From positions 196,724 through 260,723 of the forward strand of contig JAFKLS010000020.1 of assembly GCA_017304675.1 (NCBI GenBank): a stretch of 64,000 nucleotides of DNA, read 5' to 3'. This stretch comes from Sphingobacteriia bacterium. GTDB taxonomy: Bacteria; Bacteroidota; Bacteroidia; Chitinophagales; Chitinophagaceae. Positions 44,292 through 54,870 of this stretch are shown here, one piece after another. How positions within the stretch are numbered: position 1 is the first letter of the stretch; each line of letters begins with the position of its first letter. The position numbers were made by a program, and so were the translations under genes. Below the pieces are notes generated by a model. The model did not search any database. It saw only the letters and a program-made list of their open reading frames with translations, and was not told where the DNA came from.

Positions 44292-45890
44292 TTATAAAAC
44301 AGTAATCACACCAAATTGTTGCTCCAGCCCTTTTGAATGCTTGTAAATTGTTTGCAAAAACGCTTTACCGTATAAAGCATAAAACATAGAAACATTTTCC
44401 GTTCTTTCCTGCAAACTATTATCGGGGAACAGTTGTTGTTTTATTTTAAATATTCTTTGTTGCTGAACAGAGAACTTTCTTTTTTCCGCTTTTAATATTT
44501 TCTTCTCCAAAACCTGAATTTTTTCGAAAGACCTTTTTTGTAATGCTTCTACATGCTGAGACAAGGTAACATCAATACTGTCTGTTAAACTTTTCACTTT
44601 CATGTAAAAGTCTTCCAGTATTTGCAATTCGCCATTTAAGTGCAATTTGTTATTAGAATGCTTTTTTACAAATTCATTCAATAAGGTTCTTTCTTCTTTA
44701 AAAAGATCTTTTACATCAAATCCCATCTCTTTCCATTGTTGCAACTGCTTTTCGTGCAACAACAAAAAAGAATTTCTTAACACCAAAACCGGATAAGGCA
44801 CATTCACTGCCGCAAAAACATTTTTCAACTCCAGCCAATAAGCCAATTCTCCGCCGCCGCCGATAAAAGCTATATTGGGCAGGATGGTTTCCTGGAATAC
44901 TCCACGTAAAATAACATTAGCGCTAAACCTTTCAGGATAATTTTTTAATTCATCCAATATTTCTGCTTTACTGAATTCCAGTTTTAAATTTTGAATCTTG
45001 AATTTTGAATCCTGAATTTCAATCCTCTCTCTTTTATCATCAATTAAATAAAACAAATTCAATTCTCTTCCGCTTGCCTGTACTTTATAATTCTTAGCCA
45101 GCTCTTTTGCTGTTTGTTCAACAATTGAATAAGAAAACTGCTCTGTTAACTCTTTTTCAACAACAGTTTCAAATGATTTTTTCAATGTTGAATTATCAGG
45201 TATCACCACCAGCACACCAAAATCTGCAAACAGTTCATTCACCAACTCTAGTGTTGCTTGCTGAATGGTTTTATTCAGCGAATAACATTTCCTGAACAAA
45301 CTGATTAATTGTTTTCCATTTTCCTGTACCGCGATTTGGCCGTTTATTTTCTCCATCAGTTCTATCAGCGCCTTATCTACCTTCATTCTCCCAACGGCAC
45401 CGGTTTGTTTAGTATTCCAAACCAGTTTTTCGCCATTCAAATTAATAAAACCCAACTCATCAAGGTCTGCATCTTCGCTACCCATGTAATACACGGGTAC
45501 AAAGTTGTTTTCGGGCATTGCTGTTTTTAATTCTTCTGCAAGTTTTACGGTATGCAGTATTTTATAAATAAAATAAAGCGGCCCTGTAAAAATATTAGGT
45601 TGGTGCGCTGTTGTAACGGTAAATGTATTGTCCTGTATTAAATGGTCAAGGTTTTGTTGCTGAGATGAGGAAAGCGCTAATCCATCGTATTGCTTGCGCA
45701 ATACTTCAGCCAGCAATGTTCTGTTTGTGGGAAACTGCTTCCTGGCTTCTACAGAAGCCCTTATACCTGTAATGCCTGAATCATGTTTAAAGAAAGGCTT
45801 TATTGTTGCAGCCTGTGCCACATAATCGGCAACAATTTTTGAAAAAAAGCCTGTACTTCCGTATGATATATATTGACAATTACTTTTCAT
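44292..45890 (-). CDS. bshC: Bacillithiol biosynthesis cysteine-adding enzyme
   Basis: The 532-residue protein matches BshC over its length: an N-terminal Rossmann-like core with VTTAHQPNIFTGPLYFIYKILHTVKLAEEL, VYYMGSEDADLDELG, NVILRGVFQETILPNIAFIGGGGELAYWLELK and a C-terminal coiled coil. It adds cysteine to GlcN-malate in bacillithiol synthesis. Residues near 285-305 (ERIEIQDSKFKIQNLKLEF) are encoded by two near-identical 14-bp tandem units at 44987-45014. The gene follows rimO after 149 bp on the same strand. Confidence 0.93.
   Translation of the reverse strand: MKSNCQYISYGSTGFFSKIVADYVAQAATIKPFFKHDSGITGIRASVEARKQFPTNRTLLAEVLRKQYDGLALSSSQQQNLDHLIQDNTFTVTTAHQPNIFTGPLYFIYKILHTVKLAEELKTAMPENNFVPVYYMGSEDADLDELGFINLNGEKLVWNTKQTGAVGRMKVDKALIELMEKINGQIAVQENGKQLISLFRKCYSLNKTIQQATLELVNELFADFGVLVVIPDNSTLKKSFETVVEKELTEQFSYSIVEQTAKELAKNYKVQASGRELNLFYLIDDKRERIEIQDSKFKIQNLKLEFSKAEILDELKNYPERFSANVILRGVFQETILPNIAFIGGGGELAYWLELKNVFAAVNVPYPVLVLRNSFLLLHEKQLQQWKEMGFDVKDLFKEERTLLNEFVKKHSNNKLHLNGELQILEDFYMKVKSLTDSIDVTLSQHVEALQKRSFEKIQVLEKKILKAEKRKFSVQQQRIFKIKQQLFPDNSLQERTENVSMFYALYGKAFLQTIYKHSKGLEQQFGVITVL
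44987..45014. repeat. Two tandem 14-bp units inside bshC
   Basis: AATTTTGAATCTTG (44987-45000) is followed directly by AATTTTGAATCCTG (45001-45014), 13 of 14 bases alike, and then a partial third unit. The frame stays open and encodes a Lys/Phe/Ile/Gln-rich segment. Confidence 0.6.
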
Positions 45891-46039
45891 GTATCGTTAT
45901 TCTTACGAAGTAAAATCTTTTATAGTTTCTATACAAGCCATTACTACACAGAACCGCCCTTTCATTCAAAATAACCGTTTCTCGTAAATATATACTAACT
46001 GCCATCAACATTATATAGCGGTTAACGGGGTTATAAAAA

Positions 46040-47350
46040 TCATTCCACCACTTCTCCTTCAATATCGTAATCGTATGCTTTAGTAATCTTCACATGTACA
46101 AAATCGCCGATCATTAATTTCTTTTTTGAATGAATCACCACTTCATTATCTACTTCTACACTATCAAATTCCGTTCGCCCCAAATAGCGGCCGGCTTCTT
46201 TTTTGTCTATGATCACTTTAAAGGTCTTTCCAACTTTTTCCTGATTTTTTTCTAAGCTGATCTCTTGCTGCACTTCCATAATTTCCTGTGCCCTTCTCTC
46301 TTTTTCTTCTGCAGGAACATTGTCTTCTATTTCGTAAGCAGAAGTGTTTTCTTCGTGGCTGTATTGAAAAATACCCACTCTATCGAAACGGTGCTCTTGC
46401 AAAAATGCTTTCAACTCTTCAATATCTTCTTCTGTTTCGCCGGGAAAGCCTGCAATTAAAGTTGTTCTTAAACAAATTCCGGGAACACGTTTACGAATTT
46501 CATGAATCAATTCCGTCATCTCTTCTCTCGTAATATTTCTTCGCATTGCATTCAACATATTGTTGCTTGCATGTTGTAAAGGCATATCGAGATACTTACA
46601 AATATTATCACGTTCACGCATTACATCTAAAACCTCCAATGGAAATTTTGAAGGATAAGCATAATGCAAACGAATCCATTCCAATCCTTTAATATCCGCC
46701 AGTTTATTCAACAGATCAGGCAATGCGCGTTTTTTATAAATATCCAATCCGTAATAAGTTAACTCCTGAGCTATTAACATGATTTCTTTTACACCTCTTG
46801 CTACCAATGCTTCTACTTCTTTCACCAACTCTTCTATTGGTTTACTAACATGTTGACCCCGCATCAACGGAATAGCACAGAACGCACAGGTTCTGTTACA
46901 GCCTTCACTAATTTTTACATAAGCATAATGTTGCGGTGTGCTCAGTAAACGTTCACCCAACAATTCACTTTTATAATCTGCATCAAATTGTTTCAAAATA
47001 AGCGGCAACTCCAACGTACCGAACCAAGCATCTACTTCCGGAATTTCTTTTTCAAGATCACCACGATAACGTTCACTCAAACAACCTGTAACATATACTT
47101 TATCTAATTTACCCCTGCGCTTTAATTCAAGCTGATCAAGGATTGTATTAATGCTTTCTTCTTTCGCTTTATCAATAAAACCGCAAGTATTCACCACCAC
47201 AATATTGTGATCCAGCTTTTTGTTTTCATGCACCACATCAATTTCGTTTGCCGCTAATTGTCCGCTCAGCACTTCACTATCCACCAGGTTTTTACTGCAA
47301 CCCAATGTGATGATGTTCACCTTGTCTTTCTTTAATGTTTTTGCTTTCAT
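46040..47350 (-). CDS. rimO: Ribosomal protein S12 methylthiotransferase
   Basis: The ATG at 47350 (MKAKTLKKDKVNIITLGCSKN) is preferred to a TTG nine codons upstream and gives 436 residues. The order is the UPF0004 domain with C18, the radical SAM domain with C151, C155 and C158 (CNRTCAFC followed by AIPLMRG), and a C-terminal TRAM domain. The start VNIITLGCSKNLVDSEV and GFPGETEEDIEEL are typical of RimO rather than MiaB. The enzyme methylthiolates an Asp of ribosomal protein S12. It is 29 bases downstream of prfC on the same strand, so two translation genes are paired. Confidence 0.95.
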   Translation of the reverse strand: MKAKTLKKDKVNIITLGCSKNLVDSEVLSGQLAANEIDVVHENKKLDHNIVVVNTCGFIDKAKEESINTILDQLELKRRGKLDKVYVTGCLSERYRGDLEKEIPEVDAWFGTLELPLILKQFDADYKSELLGERLLSTPQHYAYVKISEGCNRTCAFCAIPLMRGQHVSKPIEELVKEVEALVARGVKEIMLIAQELTYYGLDIYKKRALPDLLNKLADIKGLEWIRLHYAYPSKFPLEVLDVMRERDNICKYLDMPLQHASNNMLNAMRRNITREEMTELIHEIRKRVPGICLRTTLIAGFPGETEEDIEELKAFLQEHRFDRVGIFQYSHEENTSAYEIEDNVPAEEKERRAQEIMEVQQEISLEKNQEKVGKTFKVIIDKKEAGRYLGRTEFDSVEVDNEVVIHSKKKLMIGDFVHVKITKAYDYDIEGEVVE

Positions 47351-47379
47351 TCTCTCTAAGTTACTTTCAATTTTCAATA

Positions 47380-48966
47380 CTATTTATTCACTTCACTGGT
47401 GAAATGAAAAACAATATCCGGATTGTTTGAAATCTCTGTATTTAAAAACCATTCGCTTTGCGCTAAATAAACAGGCTTACCATCTTTATCTTCCGCACTG
47501 TTCTGTTGTTTAAAGCGAAGAAAATCATCTAATTTTTTCTGATCGTTAGATGTTAACCAGCAGGCCTTATAAAATGGCAATGTTCTGAATTCGCAAGCTG
47601 CACCATATTCTTGTAACAAACGGTATTGAATTACTTCAAACTGTAGTTCTCCCACGCAACCGATAATTTTTTTATTACCGCCAAATTGTGTAAACAATTG
47701 AGCTACTCCTTCGTCTGTTAATTGCTGAACACCTTTTTCCAATTGTTTTGTTTTCATCGGATCTTTGTTCACCAATTCTTTAAATATTTCAGGCGAAAAG
47801 GTTGGAATACCTGTGAAGTAAAAATTTTCTCCTTCCGTTAATGTATCACCGATTTTAAAATTTCCTGTATCGAATAAACCAATCACATCGCCGGGAAAAG
47901 CATCTTCAATCACATCTTTACTTCTCGCTAAAAACGAATAAGGGTTACTAAAACGAATATCTTTATCTAAGCGAACATGATGGTAATACTTGTTTCTTTC
48001 AAACTTTCCGCTGCACACACGCATAAAAGCAATCCTGTCTCTGTGCTTCGGGTCTAAGTTGGCATGAATCTTAAAAACGAAACCTGAAAACTTATCTTCA
48101 CCAACATTTACTTTACGTACAGAGGTTTCCCTGCCTCTTGGTACCGGTGCAATGCGTATAAATGTTTCCAGCATTTCTCTTACACCAAAATTATTTACGG
48201 CACTACCAAAGAAAACGGGAGCCACTTTCCCTGCCAGGTACTCTTCTGTATTCAAATCGCCATGCACAGCTTCTACCAATTCAATGTCCTCTCTCAATTG
48301 GGCAGCATCCCGCTCCCCTACTTTTTCATCTAATAACGTAGCATTCAAATCATCAATTGAAATAGCATCCTCATCATCCGCTTTTGTATTGGCAGTAAAT
48401 AACAACAAGCTTTTATTGTCTAAATTATATACGCCTTTAAAATCTTTACCGCTGTTGATTGGCCATGTCATTGGGTGGAGAGATATCTTCAACTCCTTCT
48501 CAATTTCTTCCAGCAGGTCGAACCGATTTTTACCATCACGATCCATTTTATTAATGAACACGATTACAGGTGTATCTCTCATGGTACACACTTCCATCAG
48601 CCTTCTTGTTTGTTCTTCCACGCCGTTTACACTATCTATTACCAGAATAACACTGTCAACAGCCGTTAGTGTTCGGTATGTATCCTCAGCAAAATCTTTG
48701 TGCCCTGGTGTATCCAGCAAATTAATCAGGTTGTCTTTGTATTCAAAAGTCATTACGCTGGTAGCCACACTAATGCCACGTTGCCTTTCAATTTCCATAA
48801 AATCGCTGGTAGCATGTTTTTTTATTTTATTGCTCTTTACCGCACCAGCTGTTTGAATGGCACCGCCAAACAACAATAATTTTTCCGTTAAGGTTGTTTT
48901 ACCGGCATCGGGGTGAGAGATAATGGCAAATGTTCTTCTCCGGTTTATTTCTTTTTCGTACTTCAT
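47380..48966 (-). CDS. prfC: Peptide chain release factor 3
   Basis: The 528-residue GTPase has G1 SHPDAGKTT near residue 17, the switch region [16 protein letters not shown]3 [12 protein letters not shown] and G4 INKMDRDGK. The C-terminal part ([24 protein letters not shown]) is as in RF3. RF3 recycles class I release factors from ribosomes after termination. It starts divergently from the M24 peptidase, with 183 bp between, and leads an operon with rimO and possibly bshC. Confidence 0.96.
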   Translation of the reverse strand: MKYEKEINRRRTFAIISHPDAGKTTLTEKLLLFGGAIQTAGAVKSNKIKKHATSDFMEIERQRGISVATSVMTFEYKDNLINLLDTPGHKDFAEDTYRTLTAVDSVILVIDSVNGVEEQTRRLMEVCTMRDTPVIVFINKMDRDGKNRFDLLEEIEKELKISLHPMTWPINSGKDFKGVYNLDNKSLLLFTANTKADDEDAISIDDLNATLLDEKVGERDAAQLREDIELVEAVHGDLNTEEYLAGKVAPVFFGSAVNNFGVREMLETFIRIAPVPRGRETSVRKVNVGEDKFSGFVFKIHANLDPKHRDRIAFMRVCSGKFERNKYYHHVRLDKDIRFSNPYSFLARSKDVIEDAFPGDVIGLFDTGNFKIGDTLTEGENFYFTGIPTFSPEIFKELVNKDPMKTKQLEKGVQQLTDEGVAQLFTQFGGNKKIIGCVGELQFEVIQYRLLQEYGAACEFRTLPFYKACWLTSNDQKKLDDFLRFKQQNSAEDKDGKPVYLAQSEWFLNTEISNNPDIVFHFTSEVNK

Positions 48967-49099
48967 TGTTGAGACTGTAAGTTAGCAAGCCCGATAGTCC
49001 GACTTACAGACTTTCTGACTTCCCGTCTTATTTTTTAAAGCCGCAAATGTAAGACAATATAGGCTTGCGATGTCAACTGCTGGTTTTCAATCGTCTACA

Positions 49100-49119
49100 G
49101 TTGCGTCGCACACTTGTAC
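49100..49119. repeat. 20-bp intergenic repeat, copy 2
   Basis: This is identical to 44252-44271. Here it lies between divergent prfC and the M24 peptidase gene. The TTG at 49101-49103 is 20 bp before TATCTTTA (49124-49131), which resembles a -7 element, so the repeat could overlap a promoter for the peptidase gene. Confidence 0.6.
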
Positions 49120-49149
49120 CGCCTATCTTTAATCGTCAAAATTAAGGGT

Positions 49150-50460
49150 ATGAAAAAAATACTTTTCCTGTTGGCAATAGTTATTGCCATACAGTCCAAA
49201 ACACAAATTCTTTCTTTAAGAGAACAGGCAAATGTGGTTGATGAGGTTTTGGCAGACCGGCTAAATAATCTTCTCCCACAATTAATGGCACAGCATAAAA
49301 TTGATATGTGGGTAATGATTACAAGAGAATACAACGAAGACCCGATTGTAAAAACAATGTTACCCGCCACCTGGCTGAATGCGAGAAGAAGAACCATTTT
49401 GGTTTTTTATCATAATCCGGAAAAAAAGGTTTATAAAAAACTGGCTGTAGCGCGATATGCTGTTGGCAGTTCTATTGAAGCAGCATGGGATATGCAGAAG
49501 TTCCCCAATCAATGGGATGCTTTGAATAACATTATTGAAACATATCAACCCCGGAAAATAGCGGTGAACATGTCTGATAATTTTGCCCATGCAGATGGGA
49601 TAGATCATACAGAATACACTCAATTCATTCAAAAAATCTCTCCGGAAAATCAAAGAAAAGTCATTTCATCAGAACCGCTGGCTGTTGCCTGGCTGGAAAC
49701 GAGAACGGAAAGAGAAATGCAATTTTACCCGCAGCTTATTGGCATTACGCACAATATTATTGCAGAAGGTTTTAGCAATAAAGTAGTAACACCGGGCATT
49801 ACAACAACTGAAGACCTGGTTTGGTGGTTCAGGCAGAAAGTAAATGATCTTGGATTAACAACCTGGTTTCATCCCTCAGTAGAGATACAAAGAAACGATT
49901 CTGCTACCTTCGATCATATAAAAGCATTCAACAATACTAGCAATAACATTATTCAACCCGGAGACCTGCTTCATGTAGATTTCGGTATTACTTACCTGCG
50001 CCTGAACACTGATGTACAAGAACATGCTTATGTTTTAAAGCCAAACGAAACCGATGCACCGCCGTTTCTGAAAGATGCTCTGGCAAAAGCCAATCGTTTA
50101 CAAGATATACTTATATCGCAATTCAAAGAAAATAAAACAGGCAATCAGGTTTTAGCAGATGCTTTAGCGCAGGCAAAAAAAGAAAATATCAAAGCAACCA
50201 TTTATACGCATCCGATAGGATATCATGGCCATGCTGCAGGGCCAACCATTGGTTTGTGGGATATGCAAAATGGTGTACCCGGAAGCGGCGATTTTCCTAT
50301 GCATTACAAAACCTGTTATTCTATAGAATTGAATGCAGCAAGTTTTATAAAAGAATGGAATAAAGAAATACGAATGATGTTGGAACAGGATGGCTATTTT
50401 GATAAAGATGGTTTCAGATATATTAATGGAAGGCAAACCAAATTGCACCTCATCAATTAA
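49150..50460 (+). CDS. Secreted M24-family metallopeptidase (Xaa-Pro aminopeptidase-like)
   Basis: The ATG at 49150 gives 436 residues with a signal peptide (MKKILFLLAIVIAIQSKTQ). The C-terminal pita-bread domain shows metal-ligand positions in LLHVDFGITYLRLNTDVQ (two Asp 11 apart, as in PepP), the His of THPIGYHGH and the Glu of YSIELNAA. The last Glu expected near the C-terminus is not obvious: the segment reads RYINGRQTKLHLIN. The enzyme would trim N-terminal residues next to proline, but the unclear fifth ligand leaves activity open. Confidence 0.85.
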   Translation: MKKILFLLAIVIAIQSKTQILSLREQANVVDEVLADRLNNLLPQLMAQHKIDMWVMITREYNEDPIVKTMLPATWLNARRRTILVFYHNPEKKVYKKLAVARYAVGSSIEAAWDMQKFPNQWDALNNIIETYQPRKIAVNMSDNFAHADGIDHTEYTQFIQKISPENQRKVISSEPLAVAWLETRTEREMQFYPQLIGITHNIIAEGFSNKVVTPGITTTEDLVWWFRQKVNDLGLTTWFHPSVEIQRNDSATFDHIKAFNNTSNNIIQPGDLLHVDFGITYLRLNTDVQEHAYVLKPNETDAPPFLKDALAKANRLQDILISQFKENKTGNQVLADALAQAKKENIKATIYTHPIGYHGHAAGPTIGLWDMQNGVPGSGDFPMHYKTCYSIELNAASFIKEWNKEIRMMLEQDGYFDKDGFRYINGRQTKLHLIN

Positions 50461-50599
50461 CTGCTTTAATTAATATTTAATTTATTTGTTAATTCAGCAT
50501 TAACAGAACGTTATATAATTATTACTATCGACGATTCCCGATACCACTTATAAAGCTCGCTATAGTACTGCTTATAGTTTTGCCGAAAATCAAAACTTC

Positions 50600-53416
50600 A
50601 TGCAATTACATTTACAAAAGGGAGCTTTTCTTTTATTGTTTCTCTTGGTTTGCAAATGCTCATGGGCAGGTATTATCAGAGGAAAAGTATCTGATGCCAA
50701 AACCGGCGAGCCTTTAGCCGGTGCATTCATTCATTTACAAAGCACACAATATTCTACCACCGTGAATTTAGACGGCAGCTTCATTTTTAAAAATGTTCCA
50801 CCGGGCAAATACCAGCTTGAGGTAAAATTATTAGGCTATACATATCAAAATAATATTGCCGTTTCCGTTAACGATACCCAGCAAACAATTGTTGCAGAAA
50901 TTACAATGGAAAGCCAGGCAGATATATTGGAAGTTGTTACTATTAATACATTGCACGATAAAAACGCTGACCGCACTGTAAGAAACATAGAGAAGAATTC
51001 TGATATGGTTCAGAATATTTTATCTGCAAAAACAATACAATTATTGCCAGACGTAACAGTTGCCAATGCATTGCAGAGAGTGAGCGGTGTAACCATTCAG
51101 AGAGACAATAATGGCGAAGGGCGCTATGCCATTATCAGGGGAATGTCGCCGCGCTATAACAATACCTTGGTTAATGGAATTAAAATACCCAGTCCGGATG
51201 ATAAGTATCGTTTTGTGCCAATGGATGTATTCCCTTCCGATATGCTGGAACGCCTTGAAGTAATTAAAGCCTTAACACCTAATATGGAAGGCGATGCTAT
51301 TGGCGGAACGATGAACCTTGTTATGAAAAGTTCTCCCGACCACTTTTTGTTTACGGCCAATGTTGCCGGAGGATATTCTACATTATTTGCACAAAGGCCA
51401 TTTACAGCATTCAGCCATTCAAGTATTAACAAGCAATCTCCTGCCGAAGCACATGGCAATACTTATGCTGCTACTTCTGCAGATTTCCCGCTCGATAATT
51501 TGCATTACAACAACAAATCGAACCCAATTAACAGCACTTTGGGTTTTACCATTGGAGACAGGTTTTTGAATAAAAAACTGGGCATCATTTTTTCTGCAAC
51601 CTATCAGAATTTTTACAGGGGATCTAATTCGCAAAATCTTATTCAAAGTGCACAACCAGGTTACAACCCTACTGCCAATACTCCTGTTTTTACAGATGCT
51701 TATGAGCGTCAGTACTCAACACAAACCAACAGGTTAGGATTACAAAATAAAATTGACTATGTATTCAATAACAGAAATAAAATTTCCTTATTCAATCTAT
51801 ACATTCATCAAAACGATCTGCAGGCAAGGTTTACACCAGATACCACTGTTGGTACCAATTCTTCTGCAGTGAGCAGGTCTGTAGATGTATCATACAGAAG
51901 CAGGTGGCAGATACAGGATATTTATAATGCCACTTTACAGGGAGATCATCAATTAAGCAATCAATGGAAGCTTAATTGGAGCGCTGTTTACTCTATTGCT
52001 AAGAACCAGGTACCGGACATGGCATCTTATGACTTTAATGCCAATGTTCTGCTGGATGGATCTGGTAAAGTAACAAGAGTTGACTCTACTACTTATGGAA
52101 CCAACATGGGCCGGATATGGCAAAGAAACAAGGATCAGGACGTAGCCGGGTACTTAAACCTTACTTATACCCCCAGGTTATTTAACAGGTATGTAGAGTT
52201 TATGGCTGGCGGAATGTACAGAGCAAAAACAAGAGACAATTATTATAATGATTATAATTTAAAAGCAATCTATACAACACCACAGCCATTCCACACAATT
52301 GATCAGGTATCTCTTGCATTTAGTCCAGCTGCCAACGGAACAGGCACTATTACTGCATTAAATGCCAATTCTTACAGCTCGCACGAATATATTGGTGCTG
52401 CATTTATTCAGGCAAAATTTATGCTTACCACAAAGCTTCAGGTATTGGGCGGTGTAAGAGCAGAAAATACCAAACAGGATTATTATACCGTTATGCCTGC
52501 AACGTTTGACGGGAAGGATGGAACCATTACTTATGTAGACCTGTTACCCAGCATTCATTTCAAATATCTTGTGCAAGACAATCAGAATATAAGGCTATCG
52601 TATTTTAAATCAGTTAGCAGGCCTGGTTTTGGAGAAGTAGTGCCTTATACAATACCGGGAGAACAGTTTACAGAAATAGGCAACCCTTACCTGAAACATG
52701 TTCAGGCTGATAACATAGATTTAAGGTATGAACTCTTTTTAGGCCATGCCGATCAGTTATTGCTTGGTAGCTTTTATAAACGATTACAAAATCCGATTGA
52801 ATATTTTGTAACCAGAAACGGCGGGCCCAGCGCATTGTTTATTCAACCGGGCAATGCAGACCAGGCAACCAATTATGGCTTTGAAGCCGTATTTACAAAG
52901 TACTTTGGTAACATTGGCGTATCGGCAAACTATACATACACACACTCTGAAGTAACTACCAATAAATTATTATACCATTATGTTAACGGCACTGGAGTAA
53001 TAACAGAAAACGTATCGCAAACAAGGCCTTTACAAGGGCAGGCCAACCATATTGGCAACCTGTCTTTATTATATAAAAGTTCAAAAATGGGCTTAGATAT
53101 TCAATTGGCTTTTTCTTATACCGGAGAACGGATAGCACAGGTTTCTCAATATTACAACTTAGATACCTGGCAAAAACCCTTTAGCCAGTTAGATCTCTCT
53201 TTTGAAAAAAGAATTGTTAAGCACTTTACATTTTATGCAAAGCTCAACAACTTAACCAATCAGCCCAATCAGTTATTTCTGAAAACGCCTCCTTCTGTTA
53301 TTAACCAGCAATTTTCGGGTTATAAAATACCTTTTCAAACATCAAACGATTTTACAATCGTTCAAAAAGATATGCTGAAACTTAGTTTCCTTGGAGGCTT
53401 CAGGTATAAATTTTAA
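50600..53416 (+). CDS. TonB-dependent outer membrane receptor
   Basis: The 938-residue protein has a signal peptide, a carboxypeptidase-regulatory-like domain (about 25-110: GKVSDAKTGEPLAGAFIHLQS), a plug (about 130-240: ATVANALQRVSGVTIQRD-like VTVANALQRVSG and RYAIIRGMSPRYNNTLVNG) and a long barrel ending in FRYKF. The plug text resembles the TonB-Xanth-Caul group. No SusD partner follows. The next two genes encode lipoproteins, one a putative phosphoesterase, suggesting uptake of a phosphorylated or nucleic-acid-derived substrate. A possible -7 element, TAGTTTTG, lies at 50575-50582. Confidence 0.92.
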   Translation: MQLHLQKGAFLLLFLLVCKCSWAGIIRGKVSDAKTGEPLAGAFIHLQSTQYSTTVNLDGSFIFKNVPPGKYQLEVKLLGYTYQNNIAVSVNDTQQTIVAEITMESQADILEVVTINTLHDKNADRTVRNIEKNSDMVQNILSAKTIQLLPDVTVANALQRVSGVTIQRDNNGEGRYAIIRGMSPRYNNTLVNGIKIPSPDDKYRFVPMDVFPSDMLERLEVIKALTPNMEGDAIGGTMNLVMKSSPDHFLFTANVAGGYSTLFAQRPFTAFSHSSINKQSPAEAHGNTYAATSADFPLDNLHYNNKSNPINSTLGFTIGDRFLNKKLGIIFSATYQNFYRGSNSQNLIQSAQPGYNPTANTPVFTDAYERQYSTQTNRLGLQNKIDYVFNNRNKISLFNLYIHQNDLQARFTPDTTVGTNSSAVSRSVDVSYRSRWQIQDIYNATLQGDHQLSNQWKLNWSAVYSIAKNQVPDMASYDFNANVLLDGSGKVTRVDSTTYGTNMGRIWQRNKDQDVAGYLNLTYTPRLFNRYVEFMAGGMYRAKTRDNYYNDYNLKAIYTTPQPFHTIDQVSLAFSPAANGTGTITALNANSYSSHEYIGAAFIQAKFMLTTKLQVLGGVRAENTKQDYYTVMPATFDGKDGTITYVDLLPSIHFKYLVQDNQNIRLSYFKSVSRPGFGEVVPYTIPGEQFTEIGNPYLKHVQADNIDLRYELFLGHADQLLLGSFYKRLQNPIEYFVTRNGGPSALFIQPGNADQATNYGFEAVFTKYFGNIGVSANYTYTHSEVTTNKLLYHYVNGTGVITENVSQTRPLQGQANHIGNLSLLYKSSKMGLDIQLAFSYTGERIAQVSQYYNLDTWQKPFSQLDLSFEKRIVKHFTFYAKLNNLTNQPNQLFLKTPPSVINQQFSGYKIPFQTSNDFTIVQKDMLKLSFLGGFRYKF

Positions 53417-53454
53417 ATCTTAACAATTCGATACAACTTAAAAATATTCATATT

Positions 53455-54840
53455 ATGAAATCAAGATTAATAATACTATTACTTATTGCAGCCAGCTATG
53501 GTATGAGTGGTTGTAAGAAATTATCAGACGACAGTTCTAATATTTACAAATATGTTTTACCGCCGGGTGCAACCGTTAGCGATGCAGCGCCTTTATGCGG
53601 TTCTATTAAAGGAGTAATGCTTACAGGAAAAACTTATACTTTAGGTTGCGATGTATATATTAACAAAGGAGATACACTGATTATTCAACCGGGCGTAACG
53701 GTTAATTCTACCAATGGCGCCGGCATCATCGTTAGAGGCTCATTCATTAGTTTAGGAACACAATCGCAGCCAAATTATCTTACAGTACAAGGCGTATCTA
53801 AAAACACTACACCCGGCATTCCGCTGGCAAAAGATTCAGCACACATTGGATTATGGAAAGGCATCATTGGAGACACTTCCTGTACCAACATGATTATTAA
53901 ATGGACGCATATTGATTTTGCAGGAGCAGCTTATGGCAATGTAGCAGGGCCTGCTGTAGAGCAAAAAGCTTCCACATCATTTTGCATCTTATTTCAAAAT
54001 CCTAATGGCAATTTTATTTTAGAAGATAGCTGGCTTTGGGGTGGTACAGACGATTGTATTAGGGTGTCCAGCGGGAAAATACATGTATTTAGAAACACAT
54101 TTGAAAAATGCGGAGGCACGGGAGGCGATATTGTAAATGTAAAAGGAGGCACTGTGGGCACTATGGCATATAATTTTTTTATTGGCACTGCCTATAACGG
54201 GCAAAAAGCTTCTAACAAAGGGCAGCCAACAGGAGCCATGCAAACCAATATTGTAATGTATAATAGCACTTTTGTAAATGGCGGTTTACAGGTAATACCC
54301 GGCCAAAGAGGTTCTACCATTAATTACGAGGAAGGAGCTGCCGGTTCTTTTTATAATAACGTGGCTGTAAATTGCCGCGTTGGTTACAGAGTAGTAATTA
54401 ATCCTGTTGCAGATACATTACATTTAACATATGGCAATAATTATCAGTACGCCGATTCTTTAAGCATTGCCAACCAGTTTTTTACTTTTGGCCCTGTGTG
54501 CACCCGCCCTCAAACAACAGATATTCCTGCACCTTACTCTTATTTACCGGCTAATTATACTTACGGAGCTTCTTACGACGGAACACCCGTTGTACAGGCG
54601 TTGAACCCGCAATTTGTAAATTATCCGTTACCAAGTCCTTATTCTCCCTGGTCTGTTTCCGCTATTGGCAGTTACAATTTCAGGTTGAAACCTAACTCTC
54701 CCTTAATAGGCAAAGGCAATACCAGTGTAACACCATTAGTGGTAGTGCCTGTAGATATGGTTTACGGTGCATCGGAAGTAACGCCTCCGGGTGCGGACTT
54801 AGGATGCTATCAAACCAATGGAAGAGGTAATCAACATTAA
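53455..54840 (+). CDS. Lipoprotein with probable right-handed beta-helix
   Basis: The 461-residue protein has a lipobox at Cys20 (GMSGC). The body has short Ile/Val-rich strands separated by Gly/Asn turns (GDTLIIQPGVTVNSTNGAGIIVRGSF, WKGIIGD, IHVFRNTFEKCGGTGGDIVNV), the look of parallel beta-helix proteins. A C-terminal LGCYQTNG segment closes it. It lies 38 bases after the TonB receptor and probably acts with it at the cell surface as a binding or degrading protein. No catalytic residues can be named. Confidence 0.78.
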   Translation: MKSRLIILLLIAASYGMSGCKKLSDDSSNIYKYVLPPGATVSDAAPLCGSIKGVMLTGKTYTLGCDVYINKGDTLIIQPGVTVNSTNGAGIIVRGSFISLGTQSQPNYLTVQGVSKNTTPGIPLAKDSAHIGLWKGIIGDTSCTNMIIKWTHIDFAGAAYGNVAGPAVEQKASTSFCILFQNPNGNFILEDSWLWGGTDDCIRVSSGKIHVFRNTFEKCGGTGGDIVNVKGGTVGTMAYNFFIGTAYNGQKASNKGQPTGAMQTNIVMYNSTFVNGGLQVIPGQRGSTINYEEGAAGSFYNNVAVNCRVGYRVVINPVADTLHLTYGNNYQYADSLSIANQFFTFGPVCTRPQTTDIPAPYSYLPANYTYGASYDGTPVVQALNPQFVNYPLPSPYSPWSVSAIGSYNFRLKPNSPLIGKGNTSVTPLVVVPVDMVYGASEVTPPGADLGCYQTNGRGNQH

Positions 54841-54870
54841 TCTCGGTAACCTATACCATTAATTACTCGC

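Noticed and set aside
45880..46062. Leftward 60-residue ORF between rimO and bshC
   Set aside because: It overlaps both neighbours, has no family signal and no promoter.
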